Shown here: positions 8,246-16,346 of the stretch, piece after piece | Layout: each line of letters begins with the position of its first letter | Position numbering within the stretch: the stretch's first letter is position 1 | NCBI GenBank assembly: GCA_963817025.1 | Contig: CAWFML010000004.1 | Span: forward strand, 620,001-684,000 | DNA length: 64,000 nt | From: JACMLC01 sp963817025 | Lineage (GTDB): Bacteria > Acidobacteriota > Blastocatellia > Pyrinomonadales > Pyrinomonadaceae | Direction of reading: 5' to 3' | Notes under the pieces: model-generated | Told to the model about the DNA's origin: nothing | The model's database searches: none | What the model saw: the letters and a program-made list of their open reading frames with translations, nothing else | Position numbers and translations under genes: made by a program

Positions 8246-8310
8246 TTCAATACGTGGCGTTCTTCAGGGCTTTCTCAGATTTTTCAAACAGCTTCCAAGC
8301 ATGCTCTTTC

Positions 8311-8808
8311 TTAATTCAACTTCGCCTGTATGCGGCGCAGGGCCAGAGCGGCGTGAGTGTAGCCGGGCTGTTGTTCGAGGGCGAGGCTGTAATGATGCGC
8401 GGCATCTAAGAGACGCCCACGCACTTCGTAGACGCGGCCCAGATTGAAATACGGGAAAGCATATGACTCGTAGCGCGGCGCGTGCAGTGCGCGCTTGAAC
8501 CAGCGCACGCAGCCGTAAACGTCGCCTTTCGCAATCAGGTATGAGCCGATGTCGTTGTACGGATTGCCGAGCGTGTCGTCCACGCGAATCGCTTCGAGGC
8601 ATTCATTGATAGCGTCGTCATAGCGATTCTGAAAGCTATAAACCCAGCCGAGAAAGGTATGAGCCTCCGCGGTCGGATGGACGGCGATAGAGCGTTGGTA
8701 TAACTCTATCGCCTCTTCGTAATCTTCACTCTGCTGCGCTTCGTAGGCGCGCATGAACAGCTCCATCGCTTCACGCTTTGCGCCCGTCGCAGACTCATCG
8801 CTAAACAT
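8311..8808 (-). CDS. TPR-repeat protein
   Basis: A 165-residue soluble protein made largely of tetratricopeptide repeats. At least four units are visible: AMELFMRAYEAQQSEDYEEAIELYQRSI, AHTFLGWVYSFQNRYDDAINECLEAI, a looser unit with DVYGCVRWFKRAL, and FNLGRVYEVRGRLLDAAHHYSLALEQQP. TPRs mediate protein contacts; no catalytic motif is present. The ATG at 8808 is preceded by AGAAGTGA, and its start lies only four bases beyond the stop of the 5'-nucleotidase gene (8813-8815), so the two are almost certainly co-transcribed. A longer frame starting at 8838 would overlap that gene and is unlikely. Confidence 0.85.
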   Translation of the reverse strand: MFSDESATGAKREAMELFMRAYEAQQSEDYEEAIELYQRSIAVHPTAEAHTFLGWVYSFQNRYDDAINECLEAIRVDDTLGNPYNDIGSYLIAKGDVYGCVRWFKRALHAPRYESYAFPYFNLGRVYEVRGRLLDAAHHYSLALEQQPGYTHAALALRRIQAKLN

Positions 8809-8812
8809 AATT

Positions 8813-10402
8813 TCACTTCTGCACTTTCGGCCCGGCATCGCACGGCTTGTCGCCGCTCGCCGGTTGGTCCAGACGCTTGATGCGCCCGTCCACCTGCGGA
8901 GAGATGGCCGAGACGCTGCCGATGGCTTTGCTCAGGATGTCAAAGTCTTTCTGCGCTTCCTCCTGCTTGACGAGCAATTTTGCGCCCTTGAACATATCGT
9001 AACCATCCCCGCCGTTGACTGCCAGAAAAGAGGTCGTCGCCAGCGTGTAAGTCATCTTGTCATCGAGCGGTTTGCCGCCGACCGTCACCTCTGTCACGCG
9101 CGAACCGGCGGGACGAGTCGCGTCAAAGCTAAAGCGCAGGCCGGAAACCTGTGGAAAGCGTCCCGGCTCGCCGCTCTCCGCGCTCTGGCTGACGCCATGT
9201 TCCAGAGCTTTGCGCAAGGTCGCTCCGGTGACTTCGATTTTCACCACAGGATTACCGAACGGCAGGATTGAGAGCACGTCGCGCCGTGTCAGCTCGCCCG
9301 CGGGAATCAAGTCGTCCGCGCGAATCGAGCCGCCGTTCATGACGGCGACATCCGCCCCCGTCGCCGCGCGAAAAGCGTCTGCGATAAAACTGCCGATATT
9401 CGTCTCGCGCGTGCGCCCCTCTTTCGACTTGGCGTTGAGCGCGACGGTCGTCCGCCCGACCGGCACGGCCAGTTCTTTCAGGAGCGGCTCATATTTTTTC
9501 ATGACAGCGGCAAACGCCGGGTCTTCTTCCACTTTGCTGTTGACGGGAATGACTTCCCAATCAATGCTCTGGACTTTGCCGCTCGTGCTGTTGATGTTCA
9601 GTTGAATCCGGCTCATCTCGCGCGCGTCCGCAGTCATCTTGAAAATCGGCGTGCGCCCCGACAGAGATTGCAGCAGCGTGTGTTCGTGGCCGCCGATAAT
9701 CACATCAATGCCTTCGACGCAAAGCGCGAGCGCCTTGTCCTCTTCCATAGAAAGATGCGTCAGCGCGACGATGGTTTGCGCGCCCTTCGCTCTGAGGTCT
9801 GCTACAGCCTGCTTGGCCGTTTCGCAGTTGCCGCGAAAGTCTATGTTCTCGCCGGGACGCGAAGTGATTTTTGTTTCCGGCAGTGTCAGCCCGAAGATGC
9901 CGACCTTGACGTTTTGAAACTCGCGGACGACGACAGGCGGCGTCCCGCCGAAAGGCTTGCCGCTCTGCTTATCTATGACGTTTGTGCCGAGCCACGTAAA
10001 GCGCGATTCCTTGATGCGTTTGAGCAGTTCATCCGGGCCGAAATCAAATTCATGATTGCCGAAGACGGCGTAATCAAGCCCTATGGCATTCCACGCGTCA
10101 ATCATCTGCTGGCCCTTGTATGTGTTCGACTCGACTGACGGCGAGATGGTATCGCCGGACATCAGAAAGAGCGTGTTCGGAGACTCTTTCAAGATTTGCT
10201 TACGCAGGGTCGAGAGCCTTCCCAATCCGCCCGCCGCGCCCCTGTCCACAGGCGCAAACTGGTAAACATCATTCACCTGCAAAAGCGTGACGCGAACTAT
10301 ACAATCCTCGCGCGCCGTTTGCGCGACGGACGCCGAGACGAGCAGCAACGAAAAAGCAACGGCCAGCGCGATGCGGCGCGGCCATAATCGAATAGAATCC
10401 AT
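8813..10402 (-). CDS. secreted 5'-nucleotidase / UDP-sugar hydrolase-family phosphoesterase
   Basis: A 529-residue exported protein: signal peptide (RRIALAVAFSLLLVSASVAQ), N-terminal metallophosphatase domain (36-290) and 5'-nucleotidase C-terminal substrate domain (330-500). Metal-site motifs seen are ND at 44-45, GD (D84), GNHE (115-118), THLS and GGHEH. The first motif reads NDVY rather than the usual ND(I/V)H, so one standard histidine is replaced by tyrosine. The C-terminal domain carries NGGSIR and GGDGYDMF, the nucleotide-binding loop. The likely role is hydrolysis of extracytoplasmic nucleotides for phosphate and nucleoside salvage. GGAGGA about ten bases upstream fixes the start at 10402; a longer frame to 10570 adds 56 atypical residues. 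The downstream partner is the TPR protein. Confidence 0.9.
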   Translation of the reverse strand: MDSIRLWPRRIALAVAFSLLLVSASVAQTAREDCIVRVTLLQVNDVYQFAPVDRGAAGGLGRLSTLRKQILKESPNTLFLMSGDTISPSVESNTYKGQQMIDAWNAIGLDYAVFGNHEFDFGPDELLKRIKESRFTWLGTNVIDKQSGKPFGGTPPVVVREFQNVKVGIFGLTLPETKITSRPGENIDFRGNCETAKQAVADLRAKGAQTIVALTHLSMEEDKALALCVEGIDVIIGGHEHTLLQSLSGRTPIFKMTADAREMSRIQLNINSTSGKVQSIDWEVIPVNSKVEEDPAFAAVMKKYEPLLKELAVPVGRTTVALNAKSKEGRTRETNIGSFIADAFRAATGADVAVMNGGSIRADDLIPAGELTRRDVLSILPFGNPVVKIEVTGATLRKALEHGVSQSAESGEPGRFPQVSGLRFSFDATRPAGSRVTEVTVGGKPLDDKMTYTLATTSFLAVNGGDGYDMFKGAKLLVKQEEAQKDFDILSKAIGSVSAISPQVDGRIKRLDQPASGDKPCDAGPKVQK

Positions 10403-10584
10403 TTGAGAAATATTCCTCCGTGAAGAAGCCGTCAAGAGAGATTTTTTTGTAGCCGCAACAGACCAAAGAGAACCCTGCGCGGCTCGCGTGTCTGTGGAGG
10501 CTTGCATTATACTCACACGCATCCGACACGCAACTTGTGTAATCTTGAACCGGGCAATTTTAAATATCATTCTTGTCTGACATT

Positions 10585-12081
10585 ATGAAAAACCCTGCTC
10601 CCCTCAACATCGAAATCGCCAGCGAGTTTTCCCAAACAAGCACAGGCTCAACAGCCATCGCCGTCTGCATTTTTACCGACCAGCCGCCGTCATTGAACGG
10701 CGCTGCCGCACACCTGCCGGACGATTTTTTGTATGAAGGCGAGTTCAAAGGCGAGGCGGAAACGTCTCTGCTGCTTCATGCAAAGGATGCTAACGGCACA
10801 AAGCGTCCGCTGCTTCTGGCAGGCTGCGGGGCGCTTGATGAGCTGACTCCGCTCCAACTCAGCCGCGCGGCGGGGATGGCTGCGCGCGTGGCTCGCACGG
10901 CTCACATCAAGCACCTGTATTTTCTTTTGCCCGCGACCGCAGATGAAGCCGCACGCATGGCGCGAAGCGTGGCCGAAGGCGCGTTGATGGGCCTCTATGA
11001 CGGCGACTTTTATCAAAGCGCGGAAGAAGACGAACCCGCGCTTGAGCAGTTGACCATCGTTGTTTCAGAGGCGAGCGATGCTGTGCGCGCCGAGGTCGAG
11101 CGCGGGCGCATTATCGCAGAGGCTGCAAACTGGACGCGCTTGCTTTCGGACACGCCGGGCCGCGACTTGCCGCCGCAGGAATTTGCGCGGCGCGCGGCTG
11201 AGATGGCGGAAGAGTATGGCCTGCTGGTCGAGTCTTTGAATGTGGACGAGATCAAAGAGCGCGGCATGGGCGGGCTTTACGGAGTCGGCAAAGGCTCGGA
11301 CGAGCCGCCCGCGCTGATCGTGATTCGCTATGAGCCTGCGGGCGCAACTGAAGACGATGAGTTGTGGGCCTTTGTCGGCAAAGGCATTACGTTTGACACC
11401 GGCGGCATCTCTATCAAACACGGTCTTGATATGTACGAGATGAAGACCGACATGGCCGGAGGCGCAGCCGTCCTCGGAGCCTTGCGCGCCATCGCGCAGC
11501 TCAAGCCGCAGCAAAGAGTCGCCGGCATCATCCCTTCTGCCGAAAACATGCCGTCGGGCAAAGCCCTCAAGCCCGGCGATATTGTCAAAACGCTCGCGGG
11601 CCGCACCATCGAAGTCATAGACACGGACGCCGAAGGCCGTCTCGTGCTGGTGGACGGCATCGCCTACGCCAAACAGCTCGGCGCGACGCGCATAGTCGAT
11701 CTGGCGACCCTGACAGGCTCGATCATCGTCGCGCTCGGCGATCATCGTACGGGACTTTTTAGCAACAACGACGATTGGGCAGGAGCCGTGCGAGCGGCTG
11801 CCGTGCGGGCTGGCGAGCCTGTCTGGCGCATGCCCGTCAGCGATGACTATAAGAAACGCATCGAAAGCGCCATCGCGGATTTCAAGAACTACGGAGGCCG
11901 CCCCGATGCGACCTCTGCCGCTTTGCTCTTAAGTAAATTTGCAGACGGGACGCCGTGGGTACATCTGGATATAGCAGGAACTTCATGGTACGACGCCCCG
12001 CAAGCCTACGCCCCGCAAGGCTCAACAGGCGCGGGCGTGCGGACGCTGGTCGAACTGGCGTGCGGTGAAGTCGAGAATTGA
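10585..12081 (+). CDS. pepA: leucyl aminopeptidase (M17)
   Basis: A 498-residue cytosolic leucyl aminopeptidase with all M17 signatures: K266 and D271 in GKGITFDTGG, D289 in TDMAGGAA, and D348, E350 and R352 in DTDAEGR. These match the two-zinc site and bicarbonate arginine of E. coli PepA at a constant offset of four. The N-terminal macro-like domain (1-170) is more divergent, as usual. The enzyme removes N-terminal residues from peptides during turnover. An in-frame TTG at 10573 would add four residues; the ATG is preferred. It is read divergently from the 5'-nucleotidase, sharing a 182-base promoter region, with an SDR gene 41 bases downstream. Confidence 0.97.
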   Translation: MKNPAPLNIEIASEFSQTSTGSTAIAVCIFTDQPPSLNGAAAHLPDDFLYEGEFKGEAETSLLLHAKDANGTKRPLLLAGCGALDELTPLQLSRAAGMAARVARTAHIKHLYFLLPATADEAARMARSVAEGALMGLYDGDFYQSAEEDEPALEQLTIVVSEASDAVRAEVERGRIIAEAANWTRLLSDTPGRDLPPQEFARRAAEMAEEYGLLVESLNVDEIKERGMGGLYGVGKGSDEPPALIVIRYEPAGATEDDELWAFVGKGITFDTGGISIKHGLDMYEMKTDMAGGAAVLGALRAIAQLKPQQRVAGIIPSAENMPSGKALKPGDIVKTLAGRTIEVIDTDAEGRLVLVDGIAYAKQLGATRIVDLATLTGSIIVALGDHRTGLFSNNDDWAGAVRAAAVRAGEPVWRMPVSDDYKKRIESAIADFKNYGGRPDATSAALLLSKFADGTPWVHLDIAGTSWYDAPQAYAPQGSTGAGVRTLVELACGEVEN

Positions 12082-12122
12082 GATGTCTGTTTGCAGAGAA
12101 AGTGTTGTGAGGTAAATGAAAG

Positions 12123-12875
12123 ATGAATAGACTTCAGGGAAAGAACATCTTGATTACGGGAGCCTCGCAGGGGCTTGGGCGGCAATTGGCGATTGACTAT
12201 GCGCGCGAGGGAGCGAAGGGCCTGGCGTTGACGGCGCGCAATACCGAAGCCTTGAATGAAGTCAGAGAGAGCGTGCGTGCGGCTTCGCCGGAGACGCGCG
12301 TGGCGGTCATCGGCGCAGACCTTGCGCGCGAGGATGAGATCGAACGTGTCGTGGCTTTGACCCTGACAGAGCTTGGAGGGCAGCTTGATGTGCTGGTCAA
12401 CAATGCTTCGGACATCGGCCCGACGCCGCTCACATATCTGCTCGATTACCCGCTCGAAGATTTTCGCAACGTGCTTAATGTCAATCTCATCGCTCCGTTC
12501 CTGCTGATTAAGAAAACCCTGCCCGCAATGATCGAGAGCGGAGGCTCGATCATTAACGTGACGAGCGACGCGGGGCAGGTCGGTTATCCCGGCTGGGGAG
12601 CTTACGGCATCTCGAAGTTTGGGCTTGAAGGAATGTCGCAGACGTGGGCGGCAGAGCTTGAAGAGAGCGGCGTGCGCGTCAACTGGGTTGACCCCGGCGA
12701 CTTGAACACGGCCATGCACCGCGCCGCCGTGCCGGAAGAAGACCCGGCAGAGTGGGCCAACCCCGCAGAGGTGACGGAGGTCTTTATCTATCTCGCCTCG
12801 GATGAATCGAACAGCATCAGCGGGCAAAGGTTTCAAGCGCAGGAAGAAAACTGGGGACAGGAAAGGCAAAAGTAA
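12123..12875 (+). CDS. short-chain dehydrogenase/reductase
   Basis: A 250-residue classical SDR. The NAD(P)-binding TGASQGLG motif lies at 12-19, NNAS near 97 and the catalytic YGISK tetrad segment near 160, preceded by a Ser in NVTSDAGQ. The C-terminus (VYLASDESNSISGQ type) matches the family, so the fold is complete. Substrate cannot be read from the sequence. A PGDLNTAMH loop replaces the common PG-x-V-x-T, as in several Blastocatellia-type SDRs. The last codons and the stop lie inside the left arm of an inverted repeat, so the extreme C-terminus is dictated by that element. It precedes queA in the same direction. Confidence 0.9.
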   Translation: MNRLQGKNILITGASQGLGRQLAIDYAREGAKGLALTARNTEALNEVRESVRAASPETRVAVIGADLAREDEIERVVALTLTELGGQLDVLVNNASDIGPTPLTYLLDYPLEDFRNVLNVNLIAPFLLIKKTLPAMIESGGSIINVTSDAGQVGYPGWGAYGISKFGLEGMSQTWAAELEESGVRVNWVDPGDLNTAMHRAAVPEEDPAEWANPAEVTEVFIYLASDESNSISGQRFQAQEENWGQERQK

Positions 12876-12950
12876 AAAGGCAAAAAGCAAAAGTCCGAAG
12901 AGCAGTTTAGCTCTCTTCACTTTTGCCTTTTGCCTTTTTACTTTTGCCTT
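12863..12950. repeat. long inverted repeat, GGCAAAAGT family
   Basis: The left arm is built of GGCAAAAGTAAAAA words and the right arm is its imperfect complement, with a centre around 12905. It begins inside the SDR gene, contains that gene's stop codon (12873-12875), and ends nine bases before the queA ATG, so the whole gap is the repeat. A close relative lies at 22887-22974. Confidence 0.9.
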
Positions 12951-12959
12951 CTTTAGAGC

Positions 12960-14012
12960 ATGACTAACGCTCCTTTCACATTCACGCTGCCGCCGGAGTT
13001 GGTGGCGAAAGAGCCGCCGGAGCGACGCGGCCTTGCGCGCGATCATGTGCGTTTGATGATCGTAGAGCGTGAGAGCCGACAGGTTTCGCACACGCGCTTT
13101 GACCATCTCGGCGAATACCTGCGCGCGGGCGATCTGCTGGTCTTTAACACGAGCCGCACGCTGCCCGCTTCGCTGACGGGATGCACTGCCGAAGGCGGGC
13201 CGTGCATAGAGTTGCGGCTGGCCGAACACTTGCCGGATGACACATGGCTCGCCTTGCTTATCTGCCAGCAGGGCGATCCCTTCGCGTGCGGGCTGCGGCA
13301 GGGGATGGAGATAAGTTTTGCAGAGGGCTTGACGGGCAAGGTGCTGGCCCGCGACGAAAACATCCAGAGGCTCTGGCAGATTCGCTTCTCGAAACAGGGG
13401 AGTGAGCTGGTGGATTTGCTGTTCCGTCTGGGGACTCCGATTCGTTACGAGTATGTTTCCGCGCCGTGGAATCTTGATTACTATCAGACGGTTTACGCGC
13501 GCGAACCCGGCTCTTCGGAGATGCCCTCTGCGGGAAGGGCTTTCACGTGGCGGCTTATCTTCGACCTCAAGCGGCGAGGCATAGGCACGGCTTATCTTGC
13601 GCTTCATACGGGACTGTCTTCCTATATGGACGACGAGCTGGACGCACAGCATCCGGCATCGGAAGAAGAATATTTTATCGGCGAGACAGCCGCAGAGAAG
13701 ATTAACCGGCAGCGCACAGAGGGCGGGCGCGTGATTGCCGTCGGCACGACGGTCGTGCGCGCTCTGGAATCCGTGGCGGATACAAATGGAATGATTCCCG
13801 CCGGACACGGCTACACGCGCCTTCGCATCACCAGCCAGCACAGGCTCAAAGCCGTGGACGGATTGTTGACCGGCCTGCACGAGCCGGAAGCCAGCCATCT
13901 GGATTTGTTGACGGCCTTTCTGCCGCCGGAACAGATACAGTCCGCTTATACAGAAGCAGTCAAGCTCGGTTATCTGTGGCACGAGTTCGGGGATATTAAT
14001 TTGATAATCTGA
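12960..14012 (+). CDS. queA: QueA-family S-adenosylmethionine:tRNA ribosyltransferase-isomerase
   Basis: A 350-residue protein with the full QueA layout: FTLPPELVAKEPPERRGLARDH start, GDLLVFNTSRTLPASL, LHTG-x-SSY in place of LHVGAGTF, GTTVVRALES near 263 and the FGDINLII end. QueA transfers the ribosyl part of SAM to preQ1-modified tRNA, giving epoxyqueuosine. Several signatures are altered (NTSRTLPASL for the usual NDTRVIPARL; LHEPEAS for FHLPKST), so this may be a divergent paralogue rather than the housekeeping enzyme. It starts nine bases after an inverted repeat with no clear Shine-Dalgarno site. No other queuosine gene is in the window. Confidence 0.8.
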   Translation: MTNAPFTFTLPPELVAKEPPERRGLARDHVRLMIVERESRQVSHTRFDHLGEYLRAGDLLVFNTSRTLPASLTGCTAEGGPCIELRLAEHLPDDTWLALLICQQGDPFACGLRQGMEISFAEGLTGKVLARDENIQRLWQIRFSKQGSELVDLLFRLGTPIRYEYVSAPWNLDYYQTVYAREPGSSEMPSAGRAFTWRLIFDLKRRGIGTAYLALHTGLSSYMDDELDAQHPASEEEYFIGETAAEKINRQRTEGGRVIAVGTTVVRALESVADTNGMIPAGHGYTRLRITSQHRLKAVDGLLTGLHEPEASHLDLLTAFLPPEQIQSAYTEAVKLGYLWHEFGDINLII

Positions 14013-14026
14013 AGGCGACTATTTCC

Positions 14027-14165
14027 CGCAAAGGCGCGAAGAAGAAGTTAAGAGTTCAGGGAGTTTGTAGAGTTTAGAGAGTTAAAAGATAGGCACGCTT
14101 CTTTCCGCACTCTCCAAACTTTCTGAACTCTATAAACTCTCTGAACCTCTCTCCGCCTTTGCGAG
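14027..14165. repeat. long inverted repeat, CGCAAAGGCG family
   Basis: The outer arms CGCAAAGGCG (14027-14036) and CGCCTTTGCG (14156-14165) are exact complements. Between them lies a second, imperfect pair built from AGAGTT/GAACTC and GTTTAGAGAG words. It follows queA directly. The outer word is the commonest intergenic repeat word in this window. Confidence 0.85.
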
Positions 14166-14204
14166 AGGCTTTCTATTTCTTGCCGGGAAAGCAGACGAGT
14201 TCGC

Positions 14205-14233
14205 TTGACACTTCCAGTCGTCGCGCTTAATCT
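14205..14233 (+). promoter_or_regulatory. sigma70-type promoter for the haloperoxidase gene
   Basis: TTGACA (14205-14210), a 17-base spacer, then TAATCT (14228-14233). If active, it gives a leader of about 250 bases before the haloperoxidase ATG at 14492. That leader holds no reading frame or known riboswitch that I can recognise. Confidence 0.6.
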
Positions 14234-14491
14234 GCATGCGTCTCAACTAAGTGGCTGAGATAGAGCCTCTAATCAGCCCGCCCCAGCGTAACAAATCAGG
14301 AGCTAGATGATGCAGCCCCCACTGCGATGTGCCTGCCGTTGCCGCGAGAAGCAGCGTTCGCGCCTTTTCAGTGTCAAAAAGTAATGAAGACTAATGTAGA
14401 GATACACTTCTCTGCTCTGTCGCCTTCAAGACTTTTCTTTCATTCATCGCACTCCCTTCCTCTTAACTTTTCTATCGAGGTGTAAAACATC

Positions 14492-16189
14492 ATGACTAAA
14501 TCTAATTCCCCTAACCGGCGACAATTTCTCGGTCGCATGGGCGGAGCAACGGCGGCGACGCTGGCGGCAGGCGCTATCGGCATCGAACCGCTGCTCGGTC
14601 TCAAAGACAACGGGACTGCTGTCGCGCAGCAGAGTTCATCTCCGGACGACGCGCGCTCAACGCAGGCTTATAACTTGCGCGAACAGGCTGCGGTAACTCA
14701 GAGAGACTTGCCTCCGGCAGTGCAAACCAACAACGGCGATGAAACCCTGTATTCGAATAAGATCGGCAGCTACTCAAAAGGATTGCCGCATAACAATCTG
14801 GGCGAAGTTGACGTGACGGCCTTCAACGCTCTGGTCAATGCGATGGCGGTCGGCACGCCCGCACTGTTTGAGAGCATTCCGATGGGCGCTCCAAATCCCG
14901 CGCAGCAGCGCAAGCTCGTCAACCCGCAATCGGGCCTTGCGTTCGACATGCAGGGAGCCGATTCTCACCATCTGGCGCAACCGCCAGCGCCTGCTTTCAG
15001 CAGCGCATGGCAGGCATCCGATATTGCTGAGAACTACTGGATGTCGCTCCTGCGCGACGTGCCTTTCATAGATTATCCGACTAATTCTCTGGTCGCAGCG
15101 GCGGCGGAAGACCTGACAGGTTTTTCCGACTTTCGCGGCCCGAAAGTCGGCGCGCAGGTCACGACCAACACGCTGTTTCGCGGCTTGACGCCGGGCGATC
15201 TGGTCGGCCCGTACATCTCGCAATTCCTGCTGCGCAGCATTCCTTTCGGCGCGCAGGGCTACTCGAATCGCATGTACACGCTCCAGCCGGGCATCGACTA
15301 CATGACGCAATATAACGAGTGGTTGAATATCCAGAAAGGCGCGCCGCCGTCACAGCCGCAAGTCTTCGACCCGACGCCGCGTTACATACGCAATGGACGC
15401 GACCTCAGCCAGTGGGTGCACATAGACGTGCTGTTTCAGGCATACTTTCAGGCGATGCTGATTCTGCTGACGCCGCCCAGTCCCTCCGACCCGCTGAGCG
15501 GCGGAGGCATCGGCGCGCCTGTCGATGCAGGCAATCCATATGTCGGCTCGTTGACGCAGGACGCCTTCGGAACTTTCGGCGGGCCGTTCATCGCCACGAT
15601 GGTGTGCGAGCCTTCGACGCGTGCGCTCAAAGCCGTCTGGTATCAGAAGTGGGGCGTGCATCGCCGTCTGAGGCCGGAAGCGATGGCCGGACGCATACAC
15701 AACCACATGACCGGCGCGGCCAGCTATCCGATTCACCCGGACATACTGAACTCAAGCGTGCTGTCACGTGTGTTCCGTAAATACAGTTCATTCCTGTTGC
15801 CGATGGCCTTCCCCGAAGGCTCGCCCTTGCATCCGTCTTACGGCGCAGGCCACGCGACGGTCGCGGGCGCGTGCACGACGATTCTCAAAGCGTTCTTTGA
15901 CGAGTCACACGTGATTCCGAATCCGGTCGTGCCGGATCGCACAGGCACGCAGTTGCTGCCCTACAACGGGCCGCCGCTGACCGTCGGCAATGAATTGAAC
16001 AAGCTGGCCTCAAACGTCGGCGTGGGTCGCAACATCGCGGGCATGCACTGGCGTTCGGATTACACGGAATCGCTGAAACTGGGCGAAGCAGTTGCGCTCA
16101 GCATGCTGGCAGACCAGCGCAGTTGTTACAATGAAACCTTCAACGGCTTCTCGCTGACCAAGTTTGATGGGACGACCGTGACCGTCTAA
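14492..16189 (+). CDS. Tat-exported vanadium-dependent haloperoxidase / PAP2-type protein
   Basis: A 565-residue protein with a twin-arginine signal (NRRQFLGRMGG followed by an Ala-rich core, 8-30), so it is folded before export. The C-terminal part carries the vanadate-binding set of haloperoxidases: K386 and R394 in KWGVHRRLRPE, the SYGAGH segment 449-454 with H454 as acid/base, then R513 and H519 in RNIAGMHWRSD, H519 being the likely vanadate-linked histidine. These enzymes oxidise halides with hydrogen peroxide; PAP2 phosphatases share the site, so phosphatase activity cannot be excluded. The length and long N-terminal helical part fit bacterial haloperoxidase-like proteins. GAGGTG precedes the ATG. 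Confidence 0.9.
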   Translation: MTKSNSPNRRQFLGRMGGATAATLAAGAIGIEPLLGLKDNGTAVAQQSSSPDDARSTQAYNLREQAAVTQRDLPPAVQTNNGDETLYSNKIGSYSKGLPHNNLGEVDVTAFNALVNAMAVGTPALFESIPMGAPNPAQQRKLVNPQSGLAFDMQGADSHHLAQPPAPAFSSAWQASDIAENYWMSLLRDVPFIDYPTNSLVAAAAEDLTGFSDFRGPKVGAQVTTNTLFRGLTPGDLVGPYISQFLLRSIPFGAQGYSNRMYTLQPGIDYMTQYNEWLNIQKGAPPSQPQVFDPTPRYIRNGRDLSQWVHIDVLFQAYFQAMLILLTPPSPSDPLSGGGIGAPVDAGNPYVGSLTQDAFGTFGGPFIATMVCEPSTRALKAVWYQKWGVHRRLRPEAMAGRIHNHMTGAASYPIHPDILNSSVLSRVFRKYSSFLLPMAFPEGSPLHPSYGAGHATVAGACTTILKAFFDESHVIPNPVVPDRTGTQLLPYNGPPLTVGNELNKLASNVGVGRNIAGMHWRSDYTESLKLGEAVALSMLADQRSCYNETFNGFSLTKFDGTTVTV

Positions 16190-16198
16190 GAGAGAAGA

Positions 16199-16321
16199 AG
16201 TTTCCCGCAAAGGCGCAAATAGCAAGGGAGTAGTGGATAGAGGGTAGGGTGTAGGAAAAGCAAAATGTTTTTTCTACACCCGACACCCGACACCCTTGCT
16301 ATTGCGCCTTTGCGGGAAACT
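16199..16321. repeat. long inverted repeat, CGCAAAGGCG family
   Basis: A left arm of 30 bases (AGTTTCCCGCAAAGGCGCAA..., 16199-16228) is matched by 16293-16321 with one base missing. Inner arms of GGGTGTAG/CTACACCC words bring the stem to nearly the centre. It fills most of the gap between the haloperoxidase and the next gene, ending 25 bases before its ATG. Confidence 0.92.
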
Positions 16322-16346
16322 ATCTTTATATCGCTATAATGTCCGC

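Noticed and set aside
8056..8256. Palindrome cluster as a CRISPR array
   Set aside because: The repeats are inverted rather than direct, spacing is irregular, and there are no cas genes.
12006..13982. 658-residue minus-strand frame across SDR and queA
   Set aside because: It runs opposite to two well-supported genes and through an inverted repeat, where it reads as a Lys-rich tandem stretch. No domain is visible.
14240..14300. GGCTGAGA resembling a thiamine-pyrophosphate riboswitch
   Set aside because: The remaining conserved parts of the THI element are absent and the downstream gene is a haloperoxidase.
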